Shown here one piece after another: positions 53,040 to 62,211 of a stretch of DNA of 64,000 nucleotides (positions are counted from its first letter, which is position 1; each line of letters starts with the position of its first letter). A program made the position numbers and the translations under genes. The DNA is from Devosia lacusdianchii. Lineage in GTDB: Bacteria > Pseudomonadota > Alphaproteobacteria > Rhizobiales > Devosiaceae. Below the pieces are notes generated by a model that was given only the letters and a program-made list of their open reading frames with translations, did not search any database and had not been told where the DNA came from. The stretch covers positions 2,976,001 to 3,040,000 of the forward strand of contig NZ_CP092483.1 in NCBI RefSeq assembly GCF_022429625.1, read 5' to 3'.

Positions 53040-53597
53040 ATGATGATGCACCCGCAGCCGCGCAGCGAAGACATCGACGCCCTGTTGCCACGCATTGCTG
53101 CTGGCGACCGAAATGCACTGGCCGTCCTGTTCGATGGGGAAGCCGGCCGCCTGATCGCCATCGCCCGCCGCATCGTCCGCCGACCGGACCTCGCCGAGGA
53201 AGTCGTGCAGGATGCCTTCGTCTCCATCTGGCAGCGGGCATCGCAGTTCGACGGGAGGCGCGGCAATGCTCGCGCCTGGATCGCCACAATCGTGCGCAAT
53301 CGGGCGTTGAACCTGGTGCGCGACGGCAGCCGGATAGACTATCACGACGACCAGACGCTGACCGACCTTGGCGACCGGTCCGTCGACGCCCTCAATGCCT
53401 TCGATGCGCTGGCCGAACGCGACGCGCTCAAGGCCTGCCTCGGCGCCCTCGACGAAACCAAGCGCAAGGCAATCCTGCTTTGCTATGTGACCGGGCTTAA
53501 CCACGGTGAGGTGGCCGCCACCCTGAACGCCCCGCTGGGCACGGTAAAGGCCTGGATCCGACGCGGCACCATCGCCTTGCAGGAGTGCCTGTCATGA
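53040..53597 (+). CDS. ECF RNA polymerase sigma factor (SigK-like)
   Basis: A 185-residue ECF sigma factor. Region 2 shows LFDGEAGRLIAIARRIVRRPDLAEEVVQDAFVSIWQRA, then GNARAWIATIVRNRALNLVRD; region 4 shows LDETKRKAILLCYVTGLNHGEVAATLNAPLGTVKAWIRRG. The start has three ATGs in tandem (53040-53048). Its stop overlaps the anti-sigma start by ATGA, so the two are coupled. The RskA-like partner puts it in the SigK (ECF19) type group. Confidence 0.92.
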   Translation: MMMHPQPRSEDIDALLPRIAAGDRNALAVLFDGEAGRLIAIARRIVRRPDLAEEVVQDAFVSIWQRASQFDGRRGNARAWIATIVRNRALNLVRDGSRIDYHDDQTLTDLGDRSVDALNAFDALAERDALKACLGALDETKRKAILLCYVTGLNHGEVAATLNAPLGTVKAWIRRGTIALQECLS

Positions 53598-54289
53598 CCC
53601 GGGAAGAGCGCCTCGCACAGGCTGGCGACTACGTGCTCGGACTCATGGACGAGTCTCAGCGCGCCGCATTTGAAGCCGCGATGGCGGATGACGCCGAACT
53701 GCTCGCTGCCGTCGATCGACTGACGCGGCAAATGGCGAGCCTTGACGATACGGCTACGCCAGTCGCTGCGAGCCGTGACCTGTGGTCGAAAATCGAAAAT
53801 AGGCTTGCAGAAATGCCCAAGCATGCTGCCAGCACGCCGCCCCCTGCCCGGCGGCCTGTCTTGCAGAACTGGTACGCCATGGCCGCCAGCGTCATCGTCG
53901 CCCTCGGTCTCGGCTACGCCGCCGGCAACGTCCTGCGAACCCCGCCGGAGCCCACGGTCATCGCCGTGCTGCTCAACCAGACCGACGCCAGCCCCGCGGT
54001 AATCGTCGAGGCCTTTGCCGATGACAGTGTCCATCTGGTGCCGCTCGACAATTTCGAGGTTCCCGAGGGCAAAATCCTGCAGGTCTGGACCCTGCCCGAC
54101 CCGGAAACCGGGCCAGTATCGCTGGGCACGCTGACTGCGTCGCAAGACATCCGCCTCGCCGGCCCCAACCTGCCCTTGCCGCAGAACGGGCAGCTTTACG
54201 AAATCACGCTGGAACCGGCGCCCGGATCGCCGACGGGCCGCCCCACCGGCCCGATTCTGGTCAAGGGATTTGCCAAACCGCCGGTCTGA
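53594..54289 (+). CDS. RskA-type anti-sigma factor
   Basis: A 231-residue membrane protein. The N-terminal 70 residues, DYVLGLMDESQRAAFEAAMADDAELLAAVDRLTRQMASL, are a helical anti-sigma domain; one membrane helix lies near 97-115 (AMAASVIVALGLGYAAG); the outer RskA domain holds DNFEVPEGKILQVWTLPDPETGPVSLG and YEITLEPAPGSPTGRPTGPILVKG. CAGGAG at 53580-53585 supports ATG 53594. It should hold the sigma factor at the membrane until proteolysis in response to a periplasmic signal. Confidence 0.9.
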   Translation: MTREERLAQAGDYVLGLMDESQRAAFEAAMADDAELLAAVDRLTRQMASLDDTATPVAASRDLWSKIENRLAEMPKHAASTPPPARRPVLQNWYAMAASVIVALGLGYAAGNVLRTPPEPTVIAVLLNQTDASPAVIVEAFADDSVHLVPLDNFEVPEGKILQVWTLPDPETGPVSLGTLTASQDIRLAGPNLPLPQNGQLYEITLEPAPGSPTGRPTGPILVKGFAKPPV

Positions 54290-54361
54290 TGCGCGGCGCT
54301 GCGCATTGACATCGCGCCCGATCCGAACCAAGTGGAGGCCAACAGTTTCCGGAGCTTCCCC

Positions 54362-55459
54362 ATGGGTTTCAAGATGGGCATCGTTGGCCTGCCAAATGTC
54401 GGCAAGTCGACCCTTTTCAACGCGCTGACACGCACCGCAGCAGCAGCAGCAGCAAACTTTCCGTTCTGCACCATCGAGCCCAATGTGGGCGACGTGCCGG
54501 TGCCCGATGCCCGTCTGCAAAAGCTGGCCGCCATCGGCAAGTCCGTCAATGTTCTGCCCGCTCGCATGAGCTTTGTGGACATTGCAGGCCTCGTGAAGGG
54601 CGCATCCAAGGGCGAAGGCCTGGGTAATCAGTTCCTCGCCAATATCCGAGAATGCGACGCCATCGCCTATGTGCTGCGTTGCTTTGAAGACGGCAACATC
54701 ATCCATGTCGCCAACAAGGTCGATCCACTGGCCGATGCCGAAGTGGTCGAGACCGAGTTGATGCTGGCTGACCTCGAAAGCCTCGAGAAGCGCCGCAGCG
54801 GCGTCGAGAAGAAGGCCAAGGGCAATGACAAGGAAGCCAAGGTCACGCTCGATCTGATCGATCGTTCACTGGTGCTGCTGCGCGAAGGCAAGTCCGCCCG
54901 TTTCGTCGAGCGCTCGGCCGAGGAAGAAAAGGCCTTCCAGGAACTGCAGCTGCTCACCTCCAAGCCCGTGCTTTACGTCTGCAATGTCGACGAAGGTTCG
55001 GCCGAAGGCGGCAATGCCATGAGCAAGTCGGTGGAAGACTATGCCCATGCCAATGGCGCTGGCGTTGTCATCATCTCCGCCGAAATCGAGAGCCAGCTCG
55101 CCCAGCTTCCCGATGCTGAGCAGGCCGAATATCTGGAATCGCTGGGCCTGCACGAGGCCGGCCTCAACCGACTGATCCGCGAGGCCTATGCGCTGCTGGG
55201 CCTGCAGACCTATTTCACCGTCGGCCCCAAGGAAACCCGCGCCTGGACCATCCATAAGGGCGACAAGGCTCCGGCAGCGGCAGGCGTGATCCACTCCGAC
55301 TTCGAACGCGGCTTCATCCGCGCCCAGACCATCGGCTACGAGGATTTCGTGACGCTGGGCGGCGAAGTTGCCGCCAAGGAAGCCGGCAAGGCGCGTGACG
55401 AAGGCAAGGAATACGTCGTCAAGGACGGCGACGTGATGCTGTTCAAATTCAACACCTAG
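54362..55459 (+). CDS. ychF: Ribosome-binding ATPase YchF
   Basis: A 365-residue OBG-family P-loop protein. G1 is GIVGLPNVGKSTLFNALT, followed by NFPFCTIEPNVG, G3 FVDIAGLVKGASKGEGLGNQFL, and in place of NKxD the ATP-preferring NVDE in CNVDEGSA. A coiled coil lies at about 125-195 and the TGS domain at the end (TWTIHKGDKAPAAAGVIHSDFERGFI-like). ATG 54362 has GGAG upstream. A run of six GCA codons lies just after the P-loop helix. Confidence 0.96.
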   Translation: MGFKMGIVGLPNVGKSTLFNALTRTAAAAAANFPFCTIEPNVGDVPVPDARLQKLAAIGKSVNVLPARMSFVDIAGLVKGASKGEGLGNQFLANIRECDAIAYVLRCFEDGNIIHVANKVDPLADAEVVETELMLADLESLEKRRSGVEKKAKGNDKEAKVTLDLIDRSLVLLREGKSARFVERSAEEEKAFQELQLLTSKPVLYVCNVDEGSAEGGNAMSKSVEDYAHANGAGVVIISAEIESQLAQLPDAEQAEYLESLGLHEAGLNRLIREAYALLGLQTYFTVGPKETRAWTIHKGDKAPAAAGVIHSDFERGFIRAQTIGYEDFVTLGGEVAAKEAGKARDEGKEYVVKDGDVMLFKFNT

Positions 55460-55463
55460 GGCG

Positions 55464-55901
55464 ATGTTCGCGCTCGCGCCTGTCATACCCGACGTGGCGG
55501 GTTTCGACGACCTGCTGCAGGAGAGCCTCGCCGAAGGGCACAGGATGCTGCTGCGGTTCGACGAGAGCTGGCGCAGCGGTAGCAACAGGTTTGAGCGTCC
55601 GGGCGAGACCGTCCTTGGACTGTTGGACGACCGGGTGCTTGTCGGCATCTGCGGACGAAACATCGACCCGTATGACATCAATCCGCGCGCCGGCCGCGTG
55701 CGGCATCTCTATGTCGGGCAGTCAGTACGACGCCGTGGTGCCGGTCGGCTTTTGATCGCGGCAATCCTCGACGGTGCCGCAACCCATTTCGACTATCTCA
55801 ACACCAATGCACCCGATACGGCCTTTGCGTTCTACGAACGCCTGGGCTTTGCGCACCTGCCGGGCGTCGACCACGTGACGCACAGGATCACGGTCGGCTA
55901 G
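55464..55901 (+). CDS. GNAT-family N-acetyltransferase
   Basis: A 145-residue acetyltransferase starting 4 nt after ychF. Motif A reads RHLYVGQSVRRRGAGRLLIAAIL (R-R-x-G-x-G present), preceded by VLGLLDDRVLVGICGR and followed by NTNAPDTAFAFYERLGFA. The substrate is unknown. The short gap suggests cotranscription with ychF. It stops 4 nt before the convergent PhyH gene. Confidence 0.82.
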   Translation: MFALAPVIPDVAGFDDLLQESLAEGHRMLLRFDESWRSGSNRFERPGETVLGLLDDRVLVGICGRNIDPYDINPRAGRVRHLYVGQSVRRRGAGRLLIAAILDGAATHFDYLNTNAPDTAFAFYERLGFAHLPGVDHVTHRITVG

Positions 55902-55905
55902 CCCC

Positions 55906-56739
55906 TTAGTGCGGCCCCATCGGTGCGGCCTGCGTCGTGCCACAGGGTCCGCCATCCATGTTGGTCGCGATATCCTGCCGATGGCCGTCGAAGCTCATGG
56001 CCTCGTACCAGTGGCTCATCTCGACCGTGCTGGCCGGGACATAGTGGAAGATCAGCGAGCGGCGGAAGCGGTCGGGGCTGGTGTTGGGCGTCGAACCATG
56101 GATGACGCTGCCGTTGAAGAACAGCACATCCCCCGCCTTGAGCTGCATCATCTGCGGTTCGAGGCCGGCCGGTGGCTCGACATGCTCGGTGGTGAAGAAC
56201 AGCGCCGGATCCGACGGTTCCGGGCAGGCAATGTCGAGCATGGCGGTCTGGGGTACACACATCATGCCGCCATTGCCCGCGTCGGCGTCGTCCACCGCGA
56301 CCCAGGCCGCCATGCAGGTGCCAGGCTTCACGCGGAGATAGAAGTTGTCCTGATGCAGATCCTGCCCGCGCGCGCCGGGCGGCTTGAAGTAGAACATGGA
56401 TTGGCAGGCAAACGGTTCCTCGCCAAAAAGGTCGGCCAGGATAGGTCGTAGTCGCGGGTCGAACATGTAGCGAGCCGCCACCTCCCCGACCGGTTTGTCG
56501 GCATGCTTATGCGGATGCATCATGCGTGGGAACCGACTCAGCGGATCGGCACCCACAGGCGCACCTTCCCTGACCCGAGGGACATCCGAAAGGCCGGGCA
56601 CCGGGCCGTCGGCCGCCGCCTGCATAAAAGTGTCGCGAATCTCGGCGATTTCATCCAGGCCGATCAAGCCCCGGATGGCCAAAAAACCATCGCGCCCAAA
56701 CTGGGCCTTCTGTGCCGCATCCAAACCAGCATGTGCCAT
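55906..56739 (-). CDS. Phytanoyl-CoA dioxygenase (PhyH) family protein
   Basis: A 277-residue Fe(II)/2-oxoglutarate oxygenase. Iron ligands His and Asp lie in DLHQDNFYL and the third His in GSVIHGSTPN, with an arginine in RFRRSLIFHYVP for 2-oxoglutarate. WVAVDDADAGNGGMMCVP is typical of the ectoine-hydroxylase/PhyH group. It is divergent from an AraC regulator (85 bp between starts) and is the likely target. GAGGAGAT precedes ATG 56739. Different in sequence from the member at 32122. Confidence 0.88.
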   Translation of the reverse strand: MAHAGLDAAQKAQFGRDGFLAIRGLIGLDEIAEIRDTFMQAAADGPVPGLSDVPRVREGAPVGADPLSRFPRMMHPHKHADKPVGEVAARYMFDPRLRPILADLFGEEPFACQSMFYFKPPGARGQDLHQDNFYLRVKPGTCMAAWVAVDDADAGNGGMMCVPQTAMLDIACPEPSDPALFFTTEHVEPPAGLEPQMMQLKAGDVLFFNGSVIHGSTPNTSPDRFRRSLIFHYVPASTVEMSHWYEAMSFDGHRQDIATNMDGGPCGTTQAAPMGPH

Positions 56740-56824
56740 TTCGATCTCCTCCTGCGGTCAATCTAAGAAGGAACGCCCGCTTCGCGCCATGGAGTGTCCT
56801 GCCGATCATATGTAATATCCTGCT

Positions 56825-57640
56825 ATGACCGATCCTTCCGAAACCGCGCATACAACCGTACTCAACCTGCTCACCGGGTTCTTTCACGAGACATCGGGCT
56901 ATCGCGCCGTTCGCCGGAACGGCGTCAGGGACTGGCTGCTCATCCACACCGTCGGCGGACGCGGACGTTTTGGTCATGCCGGTGGCGAGTTGATCTCCGA
57001 GATCGGCGACTGGGTGCTGCTGCGGCCCGGCACACCGCACGACTATGGTGTCGAACCATCGCTCCAGCGCTGGGACCTGCTCTGGGCCCATTTCCAGCCA
57101 CGGCCGGACTGGCTGGCGTGGATGAATTGGCCAAAGGTGGCCGACGGTCTGATGCGCTTGCACATCGAGGGTGAAGCGTTGAGCGCGCAGTTCGCCGAGG
57201 TGCATGCCCTGCTCAACAGCCAGAAAATTCGCCGCGAGGCCTTCGCCATGAACGCGCTGGAAGCGCTGCTGCTCCACATCGATGCACACAATGGGCACGG
57301 CGACGTACTGGCCGGCGATGCGCGGGTCGCGCGCGCGATGCACTATCTAGACCAACACCTGGCCGACAAGGTTCTGATCGACGACGTCGCCAACGCCGTC
57401 AGCCTGTCCCCCTCGCGCCTGGCGCATTTATTCAAGGACGAGTCGGGGCAGACTGTGCAGGGCTATCTCGAGGCACGGCGCATGCAGGTCGCCGCCGATC
57501 TGCTCCGGCGCACCAGCTTCCCCGTCAAGCAGGTGGCAGCGGCCGCAGGGTTCGAAAGCCAGTTCTACTTCTCCCAGCGTTTCAGCCGCTGGACGGGCAT
57601 GTCTCCCCTCGCCTTCCGTCGGCGACAGGACCCGAGCTAA
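56825..57640 (+). CDS. AraC-family regulator with cupin sensor
   Basis: A 271-residue regulator. The N-terminal beta-barrel (about 20-110) has the sugar-binding cupin pattern HTVGGRGRFGHAGGELISEIGDWVLLRPGTPHDYGV; the C-terminal 100 residues hold two HTH units, VANAVSLSPSRLAHLFKDESG and VKQVAAAAGFESQFYFSQRFSRWTGMSPLAFRR. Divergent from the PhyH dioxygenase, which it probably activates when its ligand is bound. It ends with a 4-bp stop overlap (CTAA). Confidence 0.9.
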   Translation: MTDPSETAHTTVLNLLTGFFHETSGYRAVRRNGVRDWLLIHTVGGRGRFGHAGGELISEIGDWVLLRPGTPHDYGVEPSLQRWDLLWAHFQPRPDWLAWMNWPKVADGLMRLHIEGEALSAQFAEVHALLNSQKIRREAFAMNALEALLLHIDAHNGHGDVLAGDARVARAMHYLDQHLADKVLIDDVANAVSLSPSRLAHLFKDESGQTVQGYLEARRMQVAADLLRRTSFPVKQVAAAAGFESQFYFSQRFSRWTGMSPLAFRRRQDPS

Positions 57641-57897
57641 TGCACCAGATCACCCCACTCATGATGCCACAGGCTCTCATCCTCGACCCAGACGAACACG
57701 CCCAACAGCTCGTATCGCGCCCGCGCCACACCCGCCCGGACGAGCGCAACATCGGGGTCGGTTGGAAACGTGGTGCACTCGATACCCCAGGTCGTCACCT
57801 CTGCCGTGGGTAGCGCGCCATCACGCCATATCCGCACAAAGGCAGCAGTCCTTGGAACTTCGTCGACGCTCTCGACCCGGTAATAGACTTCCCGCAT
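57637..57897 (-). CDS. Small hypothetical protein
   Basis: An 86-residue open frame with normal codon usage and a tight stop overlap with the AraC gene. The sequence, YYRVESVDEVPRTAAFVRIWRDGALPTAEVTTWG then WVEDESLWHHEWGDLVH, is tryptophan-rich and acidic, without membrane or signal segments. I recognise no family. It may be genuine, since gene order is tight here, but evidence is limited. Confidence 0.5.
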   Translation of the reverse strand: MREVYYRVESVDEVPRTAAFVRIWRDGALPTAEVTTWGIECTTFPTDPDVALVRAGVARARYELLGVFVWVEDESLWHHEWGDLVH

Positions 57898-57974
57898 GGC
57901 AACACCATTTGTTGACCATGCGATCGTGGGCGCGATCGCTTAAGAGGCGGCTGCGCAGGGCATGCGGGCATTCC

Positions 57975-58895
57975 CTACCCTTCGATCGTATCTTTGCGCA
58001 TCTGGCTCGGCGTCATCCCATAGGCCTTGCGGAAATGCTCATAGAACTGGGTTTGGCTGACAAAGCCTGACTGAAACGCCACATTGGCGATGGACAGGCT
58101 GCCGTCGAACAGCAACGAGCGCGCCCGGATCAACCGCATGCGGGTGACGAATTTCTGCACGGAAATATGCATCACCTTGGTGAAAAGGTTGGTGGCATAG
58201 TTGGGATGCAGGCCCACCACGTCGGCGATGCTGTCGGCGCTGAGCGGGTCGGTGATGTTCTCCACGATGTGGCGCACCATGCGGACCACATAACGCACCG
58301 GGGACCCCGTACGCGTCCGCGTGCCAGTGCCCTCCACCCAGGCCGGCAACAGCGTGTCCCACCCCGTAATGGCGGCGCGGCGAAACATGGTGCCGATTTC
58401 GGCGCGAACGATATCGGTGCGGAGCGCATTGCCGCTGCGATAGTCCTGGTGCCAACGCTCCAGCGTTTCGAGACCGATGCAATCCGGATTGAGCTGAATG
58501 ACACCGCCGCCCATCAGAGTCTCTGTGAGGCGGCCGAGCTGCGGCATTTCGAGGAACGCGTCCATGGGCAGGTAGATATTGTGCTGCCGCCCGTCGCCCA
58601 CCTCGTGCAGGGCCACCGTCTGATGCGGAATGCCGGCCCAGAAGGCCACCAGCCGCCCATCGCCCACGGTGACCGGCCCGCCATCGAACACGTAGTCCAT
58701 CCGCCCGGCGGTCAGCCAATTGAATTCAATATGCCCGTGGCTATGGGGCTGTGGCATGATCTGGGGGGCAAAAGAACGGATGCCGAACCGGCCAAAGGCC
58801 TTGCCCGACGAGTAGAAGCTGCGGTCCGGTCGCGGCGTGGGCCGCGGCGCGCGCTCGCGCTTGGGGCGACTGTCGAGAGTCTTTTCAACAATCAT
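57975..58895 (-). CDS. AraC-family regulator, probable transporter regulator
   Basis: A 306-residue regulator. The cupin part reads HGHIEFNWLTAGRMDYVFDGGPVTVGDGRLVAFWAGIPHQTV; the C-terminal HTH pair reads SIADVVGLHPNYATNLFTKVM and SIANVAFQSGFVSQTQFYEHFRKAYGMTPSQMRK. It is divergent from the solute-binding protein gene of an ABC importer (162 bp between starts) and so likely controls it. In Sinorhizobium the alpha-galactoside operon has a similar AraC-plus-family-5 arrangement (AgpT/AgpA); here that is only an analogy. ATG 58895 is used; ATG 58940 is also possible. Confidence 0.88.
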   Translation of the reverse strand: MIVEKTLDSRPKRERAPRPTPRPDRSFYSSGKAFGRFGIRSFAPQIMPQPHSHGHIEFNWLTAGRMDYVFDGGPVTVGDGRLVAFWAGIPHQTVALHEVGDGRQHNIYLPMDAFLEMPQLGRLTETLMGGGVIQLNPDCIGLETLERWHQDYRSGNALRTDIVRAEIGTMFRRAAITGWDTLLPAWVEGTGTRTRTGSPVRYVVRMVRHIVENITDPLSADSIADVVGLHPNYATNLFTKVMHISVQKFVTRMRLIRARSLLFDGSLSIANVAFQSGFVSQTQFYEHFRKAYGMTPSQMRKDTIEG

Positions 58896-59056
58896 ACTTA
58901 TCGGCTCATATCTTAGAAACCCGAAATAAGTCTCTATCATTCCGGATTGTTTCGGCCAAGGCAAGGCGTACCATTTTGGGGTGAGCACGGAACAAGACTG
59001 GAAGGGAGTATCCGGTCGGCGGCAGCCAATGCCGTTCCGCTGCTATGGGAGGAATG

Positions 59057-61129
59057 ATGAGAAGACATGCGATTGCCCTTGGCGGGGCGAGCTTGATGCT
59101 GGGCGTCTCACTGCTTGCAGTGCAGGCCCAGGAACTGACCGGCGAACTGCCCGATCCGCCGGCGTTCGCCGCACAGAGCGAACCGAACTTCGTCAGCGTC
59201 ACCGATATTCTGGAATACAAGGCGCTGCCCGAATACCACGAGCCCGATTGGGTCACCTCGAAATATGTCGACGCCGGCACCCTGCCGCCTGTCGCTGAAC
59301 GTCTCCCCAAGGAGCCGCTCGTCTTCAAGACCGGCGACATGCCTGATGGCATCGGTGTTTACGGCGACACCATGCGCCATGTGATTGGCGGACGCCCGGA
59401 AGGCTGGAACTATATCGGCGGTCAGTCCCAGGGTTGGGGTGGCATCGACATCGGTCTATCCGAATGTCTGACTCGCACCGGGCCACTGTTCGAGGTCAAG
59501 GCCGACGAACTCGAGCCTCTCCCCAACCTCGCCAAGAGCTGGGAATGGTCCGAAGACGGGCACGAGCTGACGATGAAGCTCATCGAAGGTGCAAAATGGT
59601 CCGACGGCGACCCCTTTGATGCCGATGACGTCATGTTCTATTGGAACGACAATATCCTCGACACCAACGTTTCCCCGCTCAACGGTGGCACGCCAGAGAC
59701 CTTCGGTGTTGGCACGACTCTGGAAGCCCTGGATCCCTACACGATCAAGTGGACCTTCAAGGAAGTCCGGCCGACCCAGTACCTCTATGCCATGGCCTAC
59801 GGCACGTTCTGCCCGGGTCCGAGCCATATCCTCAAACCCGAGCATCCCAAGTACAACGCCGAGAATACCTACGAGGAATACAAGAACGCCTTCCCGCCGG
59901 AATACATGAACATTCCGGTGATGGGTGCCTGGGTGCCGGTAGAATATCGTCCTGACGACATCATCGTCATGCGCCGCAACCCCTACTATTGGAAGACCGA
60001 CGAGAACGGCAACCAGCTCCCCTACCTCAACGAGCTGCACTACCGCCTCTCGACCTGGGCTGACCGCGACGTTCAGGCTGTTGCCGGTTCGGGCGACTTC
60101 TCCAACCTCGAACAGGCCGAAAGCTATGTCGAGGCCCTGAAGCGTTCGGCTGAAGACACTGCCCCTGCCCGTCTGCAGTTCGGCGCCCGCACCATTGGAT
60201 ATGCGCTGGACTTCAACTTCTCGGCCAATGGCTGGGGTGAACCCGACGCGCGCGCCCAGTCGGTGCGTGAACTCAACCGCAATCTCGATTTCCGCAAGGC
60301 AATCTCGATCGCGATCGACCGCCAGCGCCTCGGCGACTCGCTTGTCCGTGGTCCGTTTACCGCCATCTACCCCGGCGGGCTCTATGCCGGAACCGCCTAC
60401 TACGACAAGGCTTCGACGGTCTATTATCCGTTCAACCTGGACGCAGCGAATGACCTGCTCGATGGCATCGGCCTAACCGATACCGACGGCAACGGCGTCC
60501 GCAACTTCCCCGATGGCGGCGCCGACGTCGAAATCACGTTGCTGGCAAACACTGACTACGCCACCGACACCAACCTGGCCGAAGGCGTCATAGCCATGAT
60601 GGAACCGCTCGGTCTCCGCGTCATCGCCAACTTCCAGCAGGGTACTGCCCGCGATGACATGCAGCAGGCTGGCCAGTTCGACTGGCACGTCCGCCGCCAG
60701 GGCTCCGAGATGGTTTCGGTGGTTCAGGGCACGGCAGGCCTGGCTCCAACCGGCCCGCGCACCAGCTACTTCCACCGCGCTGGTACCGGCGACGTGCTCG
60801 ACCTGCTCCCCTTCGAGCAGGAACTTGTCGACACCGTGAACGCATTCATCGCCACCAGCGATAATGCCGAACGCGTCGAACTGATGAAGAAGTATCAGCA
60901 GATCTTCACCGAGAATGTCTATTCGGTGGGCCTGACCCAGTACCCGGGTGCGCTGATCATCAACAAGCGCTTTGCCAATATCCCGGCCGGTGCTCCGATC
61001 TTCATGTTCAACTGGGCCGAAGACAACATCATCCGCGAGCGTGTCTTCGTACCTGCCGACGCACAGGGCGACTACGAACTGCATCCCGAAACGCTGCCAG
61101 GCGCGCCTGGCTCCGCCGGCCCGATGTGA
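59057..61129 (+). CDS. ABC transporter substrate-binding protein, family 5 (large)
   Basis: A 690-residue periplasmic binding protein with a signal peptide (MRRHAIALGGASLMLGVSLLAVQAQ). SWEWSEDGHELTMKLIEGAKWSDGDPFDADDVMFYW is the SBP_bac_5 signature. At about 690 residues it is larger than oligopeptide-binding proteins (about 540) and resembles the group used for oligosaccharides such as AgpA. GGAGG at 59048-59052 supports ATG 59057 over the ATGs at 59045 and 59054. First gene of a transporter operon. Confidence 0.9.
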   Translation: MRRHAIALGGASLMLGVSLLAVQAQELTGELPDPPAFAAQSEPNFVSVTDILEYKALPEYHEPDWVTSKYVDAGTLPPVAERLPKEPLVFKTGDMPDGIGVYGDTMRHVIGGRPEGWNYIGGQSQGWGGIDIGLSECLTRTGPLFEVKADELEPLPNLAKSWEWSEDGHELTMKLIEGAKWSDGDPFDADDVMFYWNDNILDTNVSPLNGGTPETFGVGTTLEALDPYTIKWTFKEVRPTQYLYAMAYGTFCPGPSHILKPEHPKYNAENTYEEYKNAFPPEYMNIPVMGAWVPVEYRPDDIIVMRRNPYYWKTDENGNQLPYLNELHYRLSTWADRDVQAVAGSGDFSNLEQAESYVEALKRSAEDTAPARLQFGARTIGYALDFNFSANGWGEPDARAQSVRELNRNLDFRKAISIAIDRQRLGDSLVRGPFTAIYPGGLYAGTAYYDKASTVYYPFNLDAANDLLDGIGLTDTDGNGVRNFPDGGADVEITLLANTDYATDTNLAEGVIAMMEPLGLRVIANFQQGTARDDMQQAGQFDWHVRRQGSEMVSVVQGTAGLAPTGPRTSYFHRAGTGDVLDLLPFEQELVDTVNAFIATSDNAERVELMKKYQQIFTENVYSVGLTQYPGALIINKRFANIPAGAPIFMFNWAEDNIIRERVFVPADAQGDYELHPETLPGAPGSAGPM

Positions 61130-61200
61130 TCGTCGTCTAGCGTAGCGAACCCTGGCAGGGGGATGTCGTCCCCCTGCCCTCAACGGAAAGGCTTGCGGCC

Positions 61201-62211
61201 ATGCTTCGATTTCTGACCATGCGCGTCTTGGGCGCGATCCCTTTGCTGTTCCTGCTCAGCATCGTGACCTTCGCCATCATTCAGGCGCCTCCGGGCGACT
61301 ACGGCGACACCATCCGCTCCATGCTGATCAACCAGGGCGGCGTGCCGCCTGCACAAGCCGAAGCACAGGCCGAAATCTATCGCCAGGCCAACGGCCTCAA
61401 TGACCCTCTCGTTGTCCAGTATTTCCGCTGGATAACCGGCATCGTCACCCGCTTCGATTTCGGCCATTCCTTCTTCTACAACAAGGAAGTCGGCCAGGTC
61501 GTTACCGAGCGCCTGCCTGCCACGATCGCACTGGCGCTAGTCTGCCACATCCTCGCGTCTTTCCTGGGTATCGGTCTCGGCATTCTCGCCGCCACCCGTC
61601 AGTATTCGTGGGTCGATACCGGCCTCGGCGTCCTCTCGTTCCTCGGCATGACGATCCCGCGCTTCCTGCTGGCGATCATCATCCTCTACATCCTCGTGTT
61701 CCGCATGAATGTCAGCGAGGTCGGGATGTTCTTCTCCGCCCGCTATGGCGGCGCGCCCTGGAGCTGGGACAAGTTCGTCAACCTCATGACCCACATCTGG
61801 CCGGTGATCTTCATCGCCACGTTCGGCGGCCTGGCCTACAATATGCGCGTGATGCGGGCGAACCTGCTCGACGTGCTCAACAGCCAATATGTCGAAACGG
61901 CACGCGCCAAGGGCCTGCCCGAAGGTGCGGTGATCATGAAGCACGCTGTGCCCAATGCCCTGCACCCACTCGTCGCCTACCAGGGCGTGGTGCTGCCCTA
62001 CATGCTGACCGGCGAGATCGAAGTCGCCATCGTCTTCGGTCTCGCCACCGTGGGTCCGGCCATTGTGGGCTCCATGGGCGTCGGCGACGTCTACGTCACC
62101 GCCACTTTCATGCTGGTGCTCGCAGCCACGCTGATCATTGGCAACATCATCTCCGACGTGCTGCTGGTCGCCCTCGATCCCCGCGTCCGGCTAGGAGGAG
62201 GCGCAGAATGA
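61201..62211 (+). CDS. ABC transporter permease, DppB/OppB type
   Basis: A 336-residue permease with six helices. The first helix, FLTMRVLGAIPLLFLLSIVTFAII, and the EAA loop YVETARAKGLPEGAVIMKHAVPNALHPLV are typical of OppB-like subunits. It overlaps the next permease by ATGA at 62208-62211, and forms the membrane channel with it. GGAAAGGC lies before the ATG. Confidence 0.93.
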   Translation: MLRFLTMRVLGAIPLLFLLSIVTFAIIQAPPGDYGDTIRSMLINQGGVPPAQAEAQAEIYRQANGLNDPLVVQYFRWITGIVTRFDFGHSFFYNKEVGQVVTERLPATIALALVCHILASFLGIGLGILAATRQYSWVDTGLGVLSFLGMTIPRFLLAIIILYILVFRMNVSEVGMFFSARYGGAPWSWDKFVNLMTHIWPVIFIATFGGLAYNMRVMRANLLDVLNSQYVETARAKGLPEGAVIMKHAVPNALHPLVAYQGVVLPYMLTGEIEVAIVFGLATVGPAIVGSMGVGDVYVTATFMLVLAATLIIGNIISDVLLVALDPRVRLGGGAE

